Of a DNA stretch of 16,152 nt, positions 5,907 to 13,307 are shown piece by piece. The notes under the pieces were generated by a model. It made no database searches, was not told where the DNA came from, and saw only the letters and a list, made by a program, of their open reading frames with translations. This DNA comes from JAKFWI01 sp031398975 (lineage in GTDB: Bacteria > Pseudomonadota > Alphaproteobacteria > Caulobacterales > Aquidulcibacteraceae). Made by a program: the position numbers and the translations under genes. Positions within the stretch are counted from its first letter, which is position 1, and the number at the start of each line of letters is the position of its first letter. Location of the stretch: contig JANNOI010000038.1 in NCBI GenBank assembly GCA_031398975.1, positions 1-16,152 of the forward strand. Direction: 5' to 3'.

Positions 5907-7392
5907 ACGCGGGGACCGCTGCGGGTAGGGGTTCGCTGCGCAGCAGAGCCTTAAGCGCCGCGCCCTGATCGTCTGCGAGAGCCGCTGCAATCAAACGCCG
6001 CACGCGCGCGCCGGTGATGTCAGGCCGGGCGTCGATCTCCGCCAGGATACGCTCGAAATTCGCGAGGCCGCGTTCGTAGGTGTCGCTATAGCCCTTGATC
6101 AGGCGCTGCGCTTGCGTGATCGCCAGGGCGAGATCGGGATCGCGGGGGCAGGCGTCCGCGATCCGGCTAAGCCAATCGGCGATGCGCGCGCGTTCGAGTT
6201 CGTGGCGCAGCGTCCAGCGGCGGATCGGGCGCAGCGACGCCGTGATCCAGAGCGTCAGGAACCCGCCGAGCCGGGTCGTATGAATGCGCCTGCCCTTGCG
6301 GAACAGCGGCCCGAACGCCCTGCCCGCCAGGCGCGATCCGAGCAGCGCGCGCCCGAGCCAAGCGGGCATCGTCTCGCAGACCTCGCGCCAGCGCGGATGC
6401 ATGTATTCGGACACGGCGACGATCTGGCCCGCCTCCGCTCGCACTTCGGCGCGGACGCGGGCGAAGCGGCTGTCGCGGATCTTCAGATCGGCCACACGGA
6501 TCGTATCCTCGATCGACATCCAGAGCGCGAGGTGGCGCGCGGCCGCCTCCAGCACCTCCGCCCCCGCGCCCGCCCGCGCGAGCGAAGCGATCTGGTCCAG
6601 ATACGCGCCGGCATAGGCGCGGTCCTGATAATCGGCGAGCCTTCGCGCGCCTTCGAGCAGGAGCGGCTGCAGCGGGGCGTCAAACTCGCGCGCGATCCGT
6701 TCGGCGAGCGCGCCGGGAGCCGGGGGCTTTGAGCGCGCGGGAGCCGGCTCCGGCGCGACGCCCCCCTCGGCGCCCGAAAAACCGGCCGCGAACCCAGCCC
6801 GATTGGCGGCCACGGCAAGGCCGCCCGCGACGATGACGGCCTCGAACGCGTCTTTGGTAAACGGCAGCACGCGCGCCCCGGCGAGCGCGCCGAACAGCAC
6901 CGCGCTGATGGCGCTTCCCGCGCGATCGCCCGCTTCCTGCATGTCAAACAAAACAAGAGTGCGCGCCCGCGCACGCGCGGCGGCGATGACTTCCCCCGCG
7001 CTGGCGACGCCATCGCCCATGGCCGATTTCTCGGCGATGGTGTGGATGCGATGGGAGGAGGCGATCAGCGCGGTGCGGTCCGGCGTGACGAGCCCGCGCA
7101 GCATGGCGCGCCCCGCCTCCATCAGTTCCGACGCGAGGACGACGTCCACATCCCCGCGCGAGGGCATGAGCGCCAGCACCGGATCGCGGCCCGCCGCCCG
7201 CGCGGCCTCCGCCGGAAAAAGCTCGACATAATAGATCGTGGCCCCGGTGCGCTGGGCGACGCCGGGCACGGAGGTGGATTGCGCGATATAGCCGTTGGCC
7301 TCCCCCAGCGCGACGATCCAATCGGCGAGAACGCCCCCGCCCTGGCCGCCCAAAGCGGCGATGGCGATCTTCAAGGAACGCGGCGGGCTCAT
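5905..7392 (-). CDS. iorB: Indolepyruvate:ferredoxin oxidoreductase beta-type subunit with extended C-terminal domain
   Basis: Residues 7 to about 200 form the gamma domain of 2-oxoacid:ferredoxin oxidoreductases, with GGQGGG at 15-20 and SVPGVAQRTGAT at 41-52 (the usual G-x-x-Q-R-x-G segment). About 290 further residues follow a Pro/Ala-rich linker near 212-226. They match in character the extension found in bacterial indolepyruvate oxidoreductases that databases label DUF6537. Archaeal IorB is only about 200 residues; this protein has 495. Partnered with the alpha subunit it would oxidise an arylpyruvate with CoA to an aryl-acetyl-CoA and CO2, passing electrons to ferredoxin. The start codon overlaps the alpha stop (ATGA), indicating translational coupling and a fixed stoichiometry. 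The function of the extension is unknown. Confidence 0.85.
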   Translation of the reverse strand: MSPPRSLKIAIAALGGQGGGVLADWIVALGEANGYIAQSTSVPGVAQRTGATIYYVELFPAEAARAAGRDPVLALMPSRGDVDVVLASELMEAGRAMLRGLVTPDRTALIASSHRIHTIAEKSAMGDGVASAGEVIAAARARARTLVLFDMQEAGDRAGSAISAVLFGALAGARVLPFTKDAFEAVIVAGGLAVAANRAGFAAGFSGAEGGVAPEPAPARSKPPAPGALAERIAREFDAPLQPLLLEGARRLADYQDRAYAGAYLDQIASLARAGAGAEVLEAAARHLALWMSIEDTIRVADLKIRDSRFARVRAEVRAEAGQIVAVSEYMHPRWREVCETMPAWLGRALLGSRLAGRAFGPLFRKGRRIHTTRLGGFLTLWITASLRPIRRWTLRHELERARIADWLSRIADACPRDPDLALAITQAQRLIKGYSDTYERGLANFERILAEIDARPDITGARVRRLIAAALADDQGAALKALLRSEPLPAAVPA

Positions 7393-9509
7393 ATCGCGCG
7401 CCGCTCCAGCGCGCGGGCGTGGGCGGCCTGCAATGCGCCGATGACCACATTTCGCACCCGCGCCCGGATCCGATCCCAGCGGCTCGGGTTAAACACGATG
7501 TCAGCGCGATAGAAGGACGGGCAAAGGACCGCCGCGTGGCTCACCTCCCCGCACAGCCCGCAGCCCACGCAGCTATTGTCGACATGCGCGATCGGGTCGG
7601 TGCGCAGCGGGTCAGGGTTCGGCTTGATCCCGAGCGAGGGACAGCCTGACAGGCGGATGCAGCTGTGATCGCCGGTGCAGGTATCGGGATCGACCCCGAA
7701 CCGCTGGCGCACCACGCGCTTGCCCGCCTTCACGTCGCGCGCGAATTGCGGGCGCACGCGGCGCTGCTTGTTGAGCATGCATTCGGACTGGGCGAGGATC
7801 ACTTTGGGTCCGCGGGAGGGGACGGTCATCGCCTCCACGATCGCACGCTTCATGCGCGTCAGATCATAGGTGTTTTCGATCTGGCGGATCCAGCGTACGC
7901 CCACGCCGCGCAAGGCGCTGAGAATAGTGTGGCCGGTATTGCGGTCGGCGTTCGCGCCGCGGCTCGACAGCAGATCCTGCCCGCCCGTGGCTGCGGAATA
8001 ATTATTGTCGACGATCAACAGCACGTTGTCATTGCCGTTGAACACCGCATTGCCGACCCCGCTCGTCAGCCCGTTGTGCCAGAAGCCGCCATCGCCCATC
8101 ACCGCCAGGGACCGCCGCTTGGCGGGCACGTTGAAGGCGGCCCCGCCCGCCTGGCCGAGGCCGTATCCCATCGTGGTGTTGCCGATATTGAACGGCGGCA
8201 GGATCGAGAAGAGGTGGCAGCCGATGTCGCAACTGACATGGAAATCGCCGATCTCGCGCTGCGCCAGCTTCATCGCGGTGAAGATAGGCCGTTCGGGACA
8301 GCCGGTGCAGAAGCCGGGCGGCCGCTGCGGCACGGTCGCGGCTAACGGGTCAGGCAGGGGATCGGGCGCGGCAACGGCCGGCGGCGCGGCTTCCGCGAGG
8401 AAGCTGTCTAGCGCGCGCAGCACCGCCTCGCCGGTATATTCGCCCGCCTGCGGGAACGCCTCCTTGCCGATCAGGCGGGTTTGCAGATCGGCACGGCGCA
8501 GGATCGTGTTGAGCGCCTGTTCAATGAAGTCCGGCTGCCCCTCCTCGAGGATCAGCACACGCTGCTTGCCGGCGCAAAAGGCGACCACTTCTTCCGGGAC
8601 GAGCGGATAGGCGACGTTGAGACAATAGATCGGGATCGTGGACTGGGCGAAGGCGTCGCTGAGGCCGCGCCGCTCCAGCGCCCGCACCAAAGTATTGAAC
8701 AGTCCGCCTTGAACGATCACGCCCAGCGCGCCCTCTTCCGGGCCGAAACGCTCGTTCAACTTGGCCTCGCGCACATAGGCCACGGCGCGGGGCCAGCGGT
8801 CGCGCGCCTTCTCCACTTCGTGGAGGAAGTTCGACGGCGGCAGGACGATGCGGTTCACATCGCGCACCGGATTTTCCAGCGCGTCGCGCTGGGTGAAGCG
8901 GGGCGCGACATTATCCTTGGCGGTGAACGCCCCATGCACGTGGCACGCGCGTATGCGCAATTCCAGCATGACCGGGGTGTTTGACGCCTCCGACAGGCGA
9001 AAACCGTGCTCCACCATGTCGACGATGCTGGTGAGATTTGGTCGCGGATCGAGCAGCCAGACTTGGGACTTCATCGCGAAGGCATGCGTGCGCTCCTGCA
9101 TGATCGAAGAGCCTTCGCCGTAATCCTCCCCGATAATGATCAGCGCGCCCCCGGTGACGCCGCCCGAGGCGATGTTGGACAGCGCATCCGAGGCGACGTT
9201 CGTCCCGACGACCGATTTCCACGCAACCGCCCCGCGCAAGGGGTAATTGACCGAAGCCGCAAGCATCGCGCAGGCGGTGGCCTCATTGGCGCTCGCTTCG
9301 AAATAGACGCCGAGTTCGCGCAGCAAGTCGTTGGCGTCGGAGAATACGTCGATCAGATGGCTGATCGGCGCGCCTTGATAGCCCCCGATATAGCTGACGC
9401 CCGATTGCAGCAGCGCCTTGGTGACGGCGAGGATCCCCTCGCCGTGGAACGTCTCCCCCGCGCCGAGGCGCAGCTTCGCCACCTCTTGTTTGAACGAACG
9501 CTCGGCCAT
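7389..9509 (-). CDS. iorA: Indolepyruvate:ferredoxin oxidoreductase alpha subunit (TPP, Fe-S)
   Basis: The 706-residue subunit starts with the pyrimidine-binding region (about 12-190, with GGYQGAPISHL at 42-52) and a middle domain. The TPP-binding domain follows: CTGCPERP at 401-408, GDG at 472-474 and the paired NN at 502-503, which give the GDG-x27-NN thiamine diphosphate signature. The C-terminal tail (609-665) is ferredoxin-like with cysteines at 611, 617, 623, 647, 650, 653 and 663. With the downstream beta gene it forms a cytosolic enzyme converting arylpyruvates and CoA to arylacetyl-CoA. GAAGG precedes ATG 9509. In many aerobic bacteria alpha and beta parts are fused into one chain of about 1,150-1,200 residues; here they are split, with a similar summed length. 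A MarR gene lies just upstream and probably regulates it. Confidence 0.9.
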   Translation of the reverse strand: MAERSFKQEVAKLRLGAGETFHGEGILAVTKALLQSGVSYIGGYQGAPISHLIDVFSDANDLLRELGVYFEASANEATACAMLAASVNYPLRGAVAWKSVVGTNVASDALSNIASGGVTGGALIIIGEDYGEGSSIMQERTHAFAMKSQVWLLDPRPNLTSIVDMVEHGFRLSEASNTPVMLELRIRACHVHGAFTAKDNVAPRFTQRDALENPVRDVNRIVLPPSNFLHEVEKARDRWPRAVAYVREAKLNERFGPEEGALGVIVQGGLFNTLVRALERRGLSDAFAQSTIPIYCLNVAYPLVPEEVVAFCAGKQRVLILEEGQPDFIEQALNTILRRADLQTRLIGKEAFPQAGEYTGEAVLRALDSFLAEAAPPAVAAPDPLPDPLAATVPQRPPGFCTGCPERPIFTAMKLAQREIGDFHVSCDIGCHLFSILPPFNIGNTTMGYGLGQAGGAAFNVPAKRRSLAVMGDGGFWHNGLTSGVGNAVFNGNDNVLLIVDNNYSAATGGQDLLSSRGANADRNTGHTILSALRGVGVRWIRQIENTYDLTRMKRAIVEAMTVPSRGPKVILAQSECMLNKQRRVRPQFARDVKAGKRVVRQRFGVDPDTCTGDHSCIRLSGCPSLGIKPNPDPLRTDPIAHVDNSCVGCGLCGEVSHAAVLCPSFYRADIVFNPSRWDRIRARVRNVVIGALQAAHARALERRAI

Positions 9510-9544
9510 CTACGCGCCTTCTCCCGCCGACGCCGCGAGAGGAT

Positions 9545-9562
9545 CATATGCATATGCATGTG
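9545..9562. promoter_or_regulatory. Candidate MarR operator upstream of iorA
   Basis: CATATGCATATGCATGTG is an 18-bp inverted repeat with one mismatched pair (9547/9560), built around the perfect 12-bp palindrome ATGCATATGCAT (9548-9559). It is strikingly AT-rich for this genome. It lies between the MarR stop codon and the iorA start, ending 36 bp before ATG 9509. Immediately upstream on the minus strand is TATAGA (9568-9563), a fair -10 box, so the palindrome would cover the transcription start, a typical repressor position. No good -35 hexamer is visible. Confidence 0.65.
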
Positions 9563-9573
9563 TCTATAGGGTT

Positions 9574-10038
9574 TCAGTCCGGCGCCGCGCTTTGGTTCAG
9601 GTTCGCCTCTATTGCGATCAGCACGCGCACCCACCGGTCGAGCGAACTCTCCCCGATCCCCGCCAGCGCTTGCCGGAAAATGCCCGACACCAGCGCGAGC
9701 GAGCGCGCGCGCACCGCCGCCCCTGCCGCCGTCAGCTCCAGGTGCAGCACCCGTGCGTCATCGGCGCGCGCGCGACGCTTCAGCAGCCCCGCGCGCTCCA
9801 GCCGTTGCAGCCGGCGCGTGATCGTCGATTGCGGGAGAACGGCGTGGCCCAGCAGGTCGCTGAGGCTCGCGCCCGGATATTCGTGCACCACCATCAAGAG
9901 GCGCCACAGCGCCTGATCGAGCCCCAAGGGCGCGAGCGCTGCGTCCAGCGCCGCATTGTACCGGCCGGCCGCCCTGGCCAGATGGTAGAAGGGATAGTTC
10001 TCGATCTTGAAGTCGGGATCGTCGGGAGCTTGGCGCAT
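9574..10038 (-). CDS. MarR family transcriptional regulator
   Basis: From ATG 10038 this is a 154-residue protein with the MarR winged helix at about residues 45-106. It has a dimerising N-terminal helix (YPFYHLARAAGRYN), a recognition region around LPQSTITRRLQRLERAGLL (68-86), and a wing RADDARVLHLELT with the conserved acidic/basic residues. A TTG at 10065 would add nine residues (PRRG-rich) but is less likely, because the ATG begins just before the typical FKIENYPFY opening of related proteins. Neither start has a strong ribosome binding site. It follows the Fe-S protein gene by 39 bp and precedes iorA by 64 bp on the same strand. Its probable target is the palindrome at 9545-9562. MarR proteins of catabolic clusters often release DNA on binding aryl acids or aryl-CoA esters. 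Confidence 0.88.
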   Translation of the reverse strand: MRQAPDDPDFKIENYPFYHLARAAGRYNAALDAALAPLGLDQALWRLLMVVHEYPGASLSDLLGHAVLPQSTITRRLQRLERAGLLKRRARADDARVLHLELTAAGAAVRARSLALVSGIFRQALAGIGESSLDRWVRVLIAIEANLNQSAAPD

Positions 10039-10077
10039 GCCCCGGCTTACCCCCCGACGCGGCAAACACCTAGCCCG

Positions 10078-11073
10078 CTAAGCCTCCTCCGGGGGCGGCA
10101 ATGCGCCAAACCAACGCCGCTGGGCTTCGTACGCCGCCGGCGGCTCCCCGCGTGCGGCTTCGCGCATGGCCTCGAGCCGGGCGGCCTTCTCCGGCGTCGC
10201 TTCCGGGATCGAAGCGAGCGCGTCCTCGAGCCGCGCATAATCGGCGCCGACGGGGCAGACATCCTGACAGCGGCGGCAGCCGGTGATCACGCCCGCGCCG
10301 CGGAGGATGCTTTGCCACAGGTAGAAATGATCCTTGCTGCGCAGCATGGCCTTCTGCTTGGCGGGGTCGGGCTCGTCGATGATGGCGCCCACATGCTCGG
10401 CCAGCGCCGCAAAGCCGTGCGGGGAGCGCGCGCGGTCGCACCGGGGCCAGTCGCGGCGCCAATGGTCCACCGCATCGACCGGGCAGGCGCTCAGGCAACG
10501 CCCGCACGCCGGCCCCCGGCACAGCGTGGTCTCGAGCCGCGCATCGGGCGCGACGGGCGCGGAGCAAAGCACCGCCGTCAAGATCACGCGCGGGCCGTAT
10601 TCCGGCGTCAGGAGTTGCTCGGCGAGGCCCAACGTCCCGAGGCCCGCTTCGACGGCCGCGTGCGTTAGAGACATGATCGTGCCGAGATGCGCGCCGGGAT
10701 CGCCCTGATAGCGCCAGGGATCGACATGGGTGGGCGGAATGATCAGCCCCGGATAGCCGCGCTCCTCCAGCCACAGAACAAGTTCGAGCGAGGCCTCCTC
10801 CAGCGCGGTGAGGGTCAGTTCGTCATTATAATACTTGTGGCGCTCGTCCCAGCGGGCGATGCGCGTGGTGCCCAGGCCGTAATGCATGCCGAGCACGATC
10901 GCGCGCCCGCCGTCATGGCTGGTGATCTGGCGCGGCGTCATGGCGCCCGGGACCGGCGGGGGAAACGCATCGATTACTGCGCCGTCCGCAATGCCCACGA
11001 GATCCACGCCGAGCGCACGCGCCTTGGCCTTCACGTCCTCGGCGGTGATCGGTTCCTGAAAGACCGCGACCAT
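10078..11073 (-). CDS. QueG/reductive-dehalogenase-like double [4Fe-4S] protein, copy B
   Basis: The 331-residue protein opens with the family's helix-strand KARALGVDLVGIAD. It carries LLTPEYGPRVILT (154-166) after an AGLGTLGL segment, and ends with two 4Fe-4S sites. The cysteines are C185-x4-C190-x2-C193-x3-C197-P, C212, then C266-x2-C269-x3-C273-P: eight in all, enough for two clusters. This layout is shared with epoxyqueuosine reductase QueG and the Fe-S end of reductive dehalogenases. The segment where QueG has its catalytic Asp (VDSAP-like) reads differently here (LIIPPTHVD), so it is probably not QueG. No Tat or Sec signal is present, so it is cytosolic, unlike respiratory RdhA. Its ATG abuts the stop codon of copy A (TAAATG) with AAGGA upstream, so the two are translationally coupled. 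Substrate unknown; a reductive role fed by ferredoxin is inference. Confidence 0.8.
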   Translation of the reverse strand: MVAVFQEPITAEDVKAKARALGVDLVGIADGAVIDAFPPPVPGAMTPRQITSHDGGRAIVLGMHYGLGTTRIARWDERHKYYNDELTLTALEEASLELVLWLEERGYPGLIIPPTHVDPWRYQGDPGAHLGTIMSLTHAAVEAGLGTLGLAEQLLTPEYGPRVILTAVLCSAPVAPDARLETTLCRGPACGRCLSACPVDAVDHWRRDWPRCDRARSPHGFAALAEHVGAIIDEPDPAKQKAMLRSKDHFYLWQSILRGAGVITGCRRCQDVCPVGADYARLEDALASIPEATPEKAARLEAMREAARGEPPAAYEAQRRWFGALPPPEEA

Positions 11074-12108
11074 TTATTCTTCCTTGCCGGCCGCGGCCAA
11101 GGCGGCGGCGGCCGCGCGCTCGGCCTGGGCCTTTTTGAACACCTGCACCTGGCGCGCGACCATGCCCTTATAGCCCTCCGGGCCGACCCAGCGGACGTTC
11201 CATTCACTGAGCCCGGCCACCGGCTCGCCCGCCGCGCGCGCCTCCTTGAACGCCTTGGCCTTGGCGACCTTTGCGTCGGTCTTTTCGGGGATGATCTTTT
11301 GCGGCTCGGCAAGGAAGGCGTGGTAATCGTCGCCCACCGGGCATACCGCGAGGCAGCGCGGGCAATCGCCGAACGAGCCGACGACGCGCGTCAGCCCCTG
11401 CCAGAAGCCGAAAATCTCGCGGGAGCGGATCAATTCCTTCTTCGCCTCGACGTCGCCGTCGATGAACCGCTCGACGATGCCCAGCGACGTCATGAAACCA
11501 AATTCCTGGGCCGCGGTCGCGCAGGCGCGCTTGTCGATCCCGAAATGGCGCACGGCGTCGGTGGGGCAGGAATAGAGACAGCGCGAGCAGCTCTCCCCGA
11601 TGCAGACCTGCTCGGTGATGCGGGTATCGGGTTCAAGTTCGGCCTCGGTCAGAATGCCGGTCAGGTAGACGCGCGGCCCGAATTCCGGCGTCAGGATGTT
11701 CACTTCAAGCCCGAAGGTTCCAAGCCCCGCCTCGATGCCCAGATGCCGGGTGGAGAGGCGGCCATAGCTGCCGTTCTTGTAGTCCCAGTCGGTCTCCTGG
11801 GCGGCGGTGGTGAACGTCGGGAAACCCGCCGCCTCCAGCGCGCGCGACACTTTCCAGGCGATCCGGTCCATCCGCCGCAGGACCAGCATGTCCATATATT
11901 GCACGGCCGCGGGGGCCTTCGATCGGAACACCGCCACGGGAATGCGGTTGGCGATCACAATGACGCTTTTTACAAGCGGGGAGATGCGATCGGGCGTCTG
12001 GGGGTATTTCGGATCGGGCGGGAAGGCGTTGAGGGTCTCAGCGGAGGCGACGCCGACCAAGTCAGCCCCCATTTCCTTCGCCATCGCCTTGACCGAGGCC
12101 GCGTCCAT
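11074..12108 (-). CDS. QueG/reductive-dehalogenase-like double [4Fe-4S] protein, copy A
   Basis: The 344-residue protein is a paralogue of the next gene. It has the same opening (AKEMGADLVGVAS), the same GIEAGLGTFGL and ILTPEFGPRVYLT segments (125-150), and an identical cysteine spacing: C169-x4-C174-x2-C177-x3-C181-P, C196, C249-x2-C252-x3-C256-P. It differs from copy B in the middle (VAVFRSKAPAAVQYMDM, where B has an HKYYNDE segment) and in a longer, Lys/Ala-rich C-terminal tail. The QueG catalytic Asp position appears as FTTAAQ, so epoxyqueuosine reduction is unlikely. No signal peptide. The start at 12108 has GGGAG upstream. It heads the minus-strand set leading through MarR to iorAB and is divergent from the AraC gene. 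The two copies may form a heterodimer or handle two related substrates; this is inference. Confidence 0.8.
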   Translation of the reverse strand: MDAASVKAMAKEMGADLVGVASAETLNAFPPDPKYPQTPDRISPLVKSVIVIANRIPVAVFRSKAPAAVQYMDMLVLRRMDRIAWKVSRALEAAGFPTFTTAAQETDWDYKNGSYGRLSTRHLGIEAGLGTFGLEVNILTPEFGPRVYLTGILTEAELEPDTRITEQVCIGESCSRCLYSCPTDAVRHFGIDKRACATAAQEFGFMTSLGIVERFIDGDVEAKKELIRSREIFGFWQGLTRVVGSFGDCPRCLAVCPVGDDYHAFLAEPQKIIPEKTDAKVAKAKAFKEARAAGEPVAGLSEWNVRWVGPEGYKGMVARQVQVFKKAQAERAAAAALAAAGKEE

Positions 12109-12200
12109 GGTCCATCTCCCAGAGATGACATGCTATCCATGCCGCCGGCCAGGTCCGCTAGCCTGCCGCCGACCGATTAGCCTCAGCGCGTAGCCCGACC
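12109..12200. promoter_or_regulatory. Divergent promoter region, Fe-S genes versus AraC gene
   Basis: This 92-bp gap separates the leftward Fe-S protein pair from the rightward AraC gene. TAGCC occurs three times in the same direction (12159-12163, 12178-12182, 12191-12195), spaced 19 and 13 bp. The first two share CCGnnTAGCC-like context, and AraC regulators typically bind direct repeats. No convincing -35/-10 pair was found in either direction. Confidence 0.35.
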
Positions 12201-13187
12201 ATGGCGCCGCCGCCGCGCTTTCCCACCGACTGGCTTCCCCTGGCGAGCGCGCGGCTCTACCGGGCCCAATCCATCGAGGACGCCCGCCGCCATGTCGGGT
12301 CGTTCTTCCGCAGCCACCAGCTCACCTTCGCCGAGCCCGGCCAGCTCGGGGACTTCTTCCACGGGTACGCGACCGTCGGCGGGGCCTCGCTGCATAGCCT
12401 CCGGTATGGCGCGAGCGTGGAGGTGGTCGTGCCGCCGATCCATGACTTCTACCTGCTGCAATGGACGCTCGCGGGGTCGTGCCGGTACGAGTCGGAGGGC
12501 GGGGCGTTCGTGGCGGGGCCGGACACGATGGTCCTGGTTCGTCCGGGGGCGGGCTATCGCAAACATTGGTCGCGCGAGTGCCTGCAGCTCATGGTCCGCA
12601 TGGACCGGGCGACGCTCGAGCGCGCCGCGTTCGGCCGCGACGCCGGCGCGCAGGCGCTCACCGCCCGCTGGGGCCCCGTGGAGCGCACCCCCGGCTCCGC
12701 CTCCCTCTACGCCCTGCTCGAAGCCTTGGCGCGCGACGCCGAGGCGGGCGCGGGCCTCGCCGACGGACGCGCCGCGGAAGCCGCCATCGATCTCCTGGCC
12801 AAACTCCTGATCGCGCCCTTCTTTCCCGAAGCCCCGGCCGGGCCCTTCAAGGCGCCCGCCGCGCCGGTGGCGCGCGCGCAGGAATATATCCGCATCAACG
12901 CCCGCGCCCCGATTGGGGTGGCCGAAATCGCGGCCGCCTCCGGCATCAGCACCCGCTCGCTGCAGAGCCTGTTCGCCCGCGAAGTGGGCATGCCTCCGCT
13001 CGCTTATCTGCGCGAGGTGCGTCTGTCGCTGGCCCGGCGCCTGCTGGACGACGCGGCGCCCGACACGGTGAGCGTCACGGACGTGGCGCTCGAGTGCGGC
13101 TTTGAGCATCTGAGCAAATTCGCTAGCGCTTATCGGAGCCGATTCGGGGAATTGCCGTCCCAGACGCTGCGCGTGCGCCGCCGCTGA
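12201..13187 (+). CDS. AraC family transcriptional regulator
   Basis: The 328-residue protein has a cupin-like N-terminal ligand domain (about 15-200; PPIHDFYLLQWTLAGS at 78-93 and GPDTMVLVRPG at 106-116). The C-terminal AraC DNA-binding domain spans about 223-325. Its first helix-turn-helix is around IGVAEIAAASGISTRSLQSLF (238-258), and the second is VTDVALECGFEHLSKFASAYRSRFGELPS (292-320), whose FG-x-x-PS end is the family signature. This is the group that includes activators of aromatic catabolic operons. The ATG has no visible Shine-Dalgarno sequence, but no alternative start upstream is better. It is divergent from the Fe-S genes and in tandem with the cyclase gene 120 bp downstream; either could be its target. 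Confidence 0.9.
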   Translation: MAPPPRFPTDWLPLASARLYRAQSIEDARRHVGSFFRSHQLTFAEPGQLGDFFHGYATVGGASLHSLRYGASVEVVVPPIHDFYLLQWTLAGSCRYESEGGAFVAGPDTMVLVRPGAGYRKHWSRECLQLMVRMDRATLERAAFGRDAGAQALTARWGPVERTPGSASLYALLEALARDAEAGAGLADGRAAEAAIDLLAKLLIAPFFPEAPAGPFKAPAAPVARAQEYIRINARAPIGVAEIAAASGISTRSLQSLFAREVGMPPLAYLREVRLSLARRLLDDAAPDTVSVTDVALECGFEHLSKFASAYRSRFGELPSQTLRVRRR

Positions 13188-13221
13188 GCGCCTTTCAAGT
13201 TTGTCTGCGCAGGGCCGCGCT

Positions 13222-13255
13222 CGAGCATTGACCGCTCGCGTCGCGCCGGTATGTT
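13222..13255 (+). promoter_or_regulatory. Candidate sigma70-type promoter of the cyclase gene
   Basis: TTGACC (13228-13233) and TATGTT (13250-13255) are separated by 16 bp, predicting a transcript start near 13262 and a leader of about 46 nt. The -35 box lies inside an inverted repeat, CGAGC (13222-13226) with GCTCG (13234-13238), a possible regulator site. Confidence 0.5.
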
Positions 13256-13307
13256 TGAAGCTTAAAGGATTAGCGCCAGCGGGCGTGCGGCGGCCGGGAG
13301 AACCAAC

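Noticed and set aside
10078..12108. Calling the Fe-S pair epoxyqueuosine reductase (queG)
   Set aside because: Cysteine layout and fold markers fit the family, but the QueG catalytic Asp segment is not seen, and two divergent tandem copies in a catabolic cluster do not fit a single housekeeping tRNA-modification enzyme.
12183..13109. 308-codon open frame on the minus strand
   Set aside because: It is antisense to the AraC regulator, which has both helix-turn-helix motifs. The product is low-complexity and Arg/Gly/Ala-rich.
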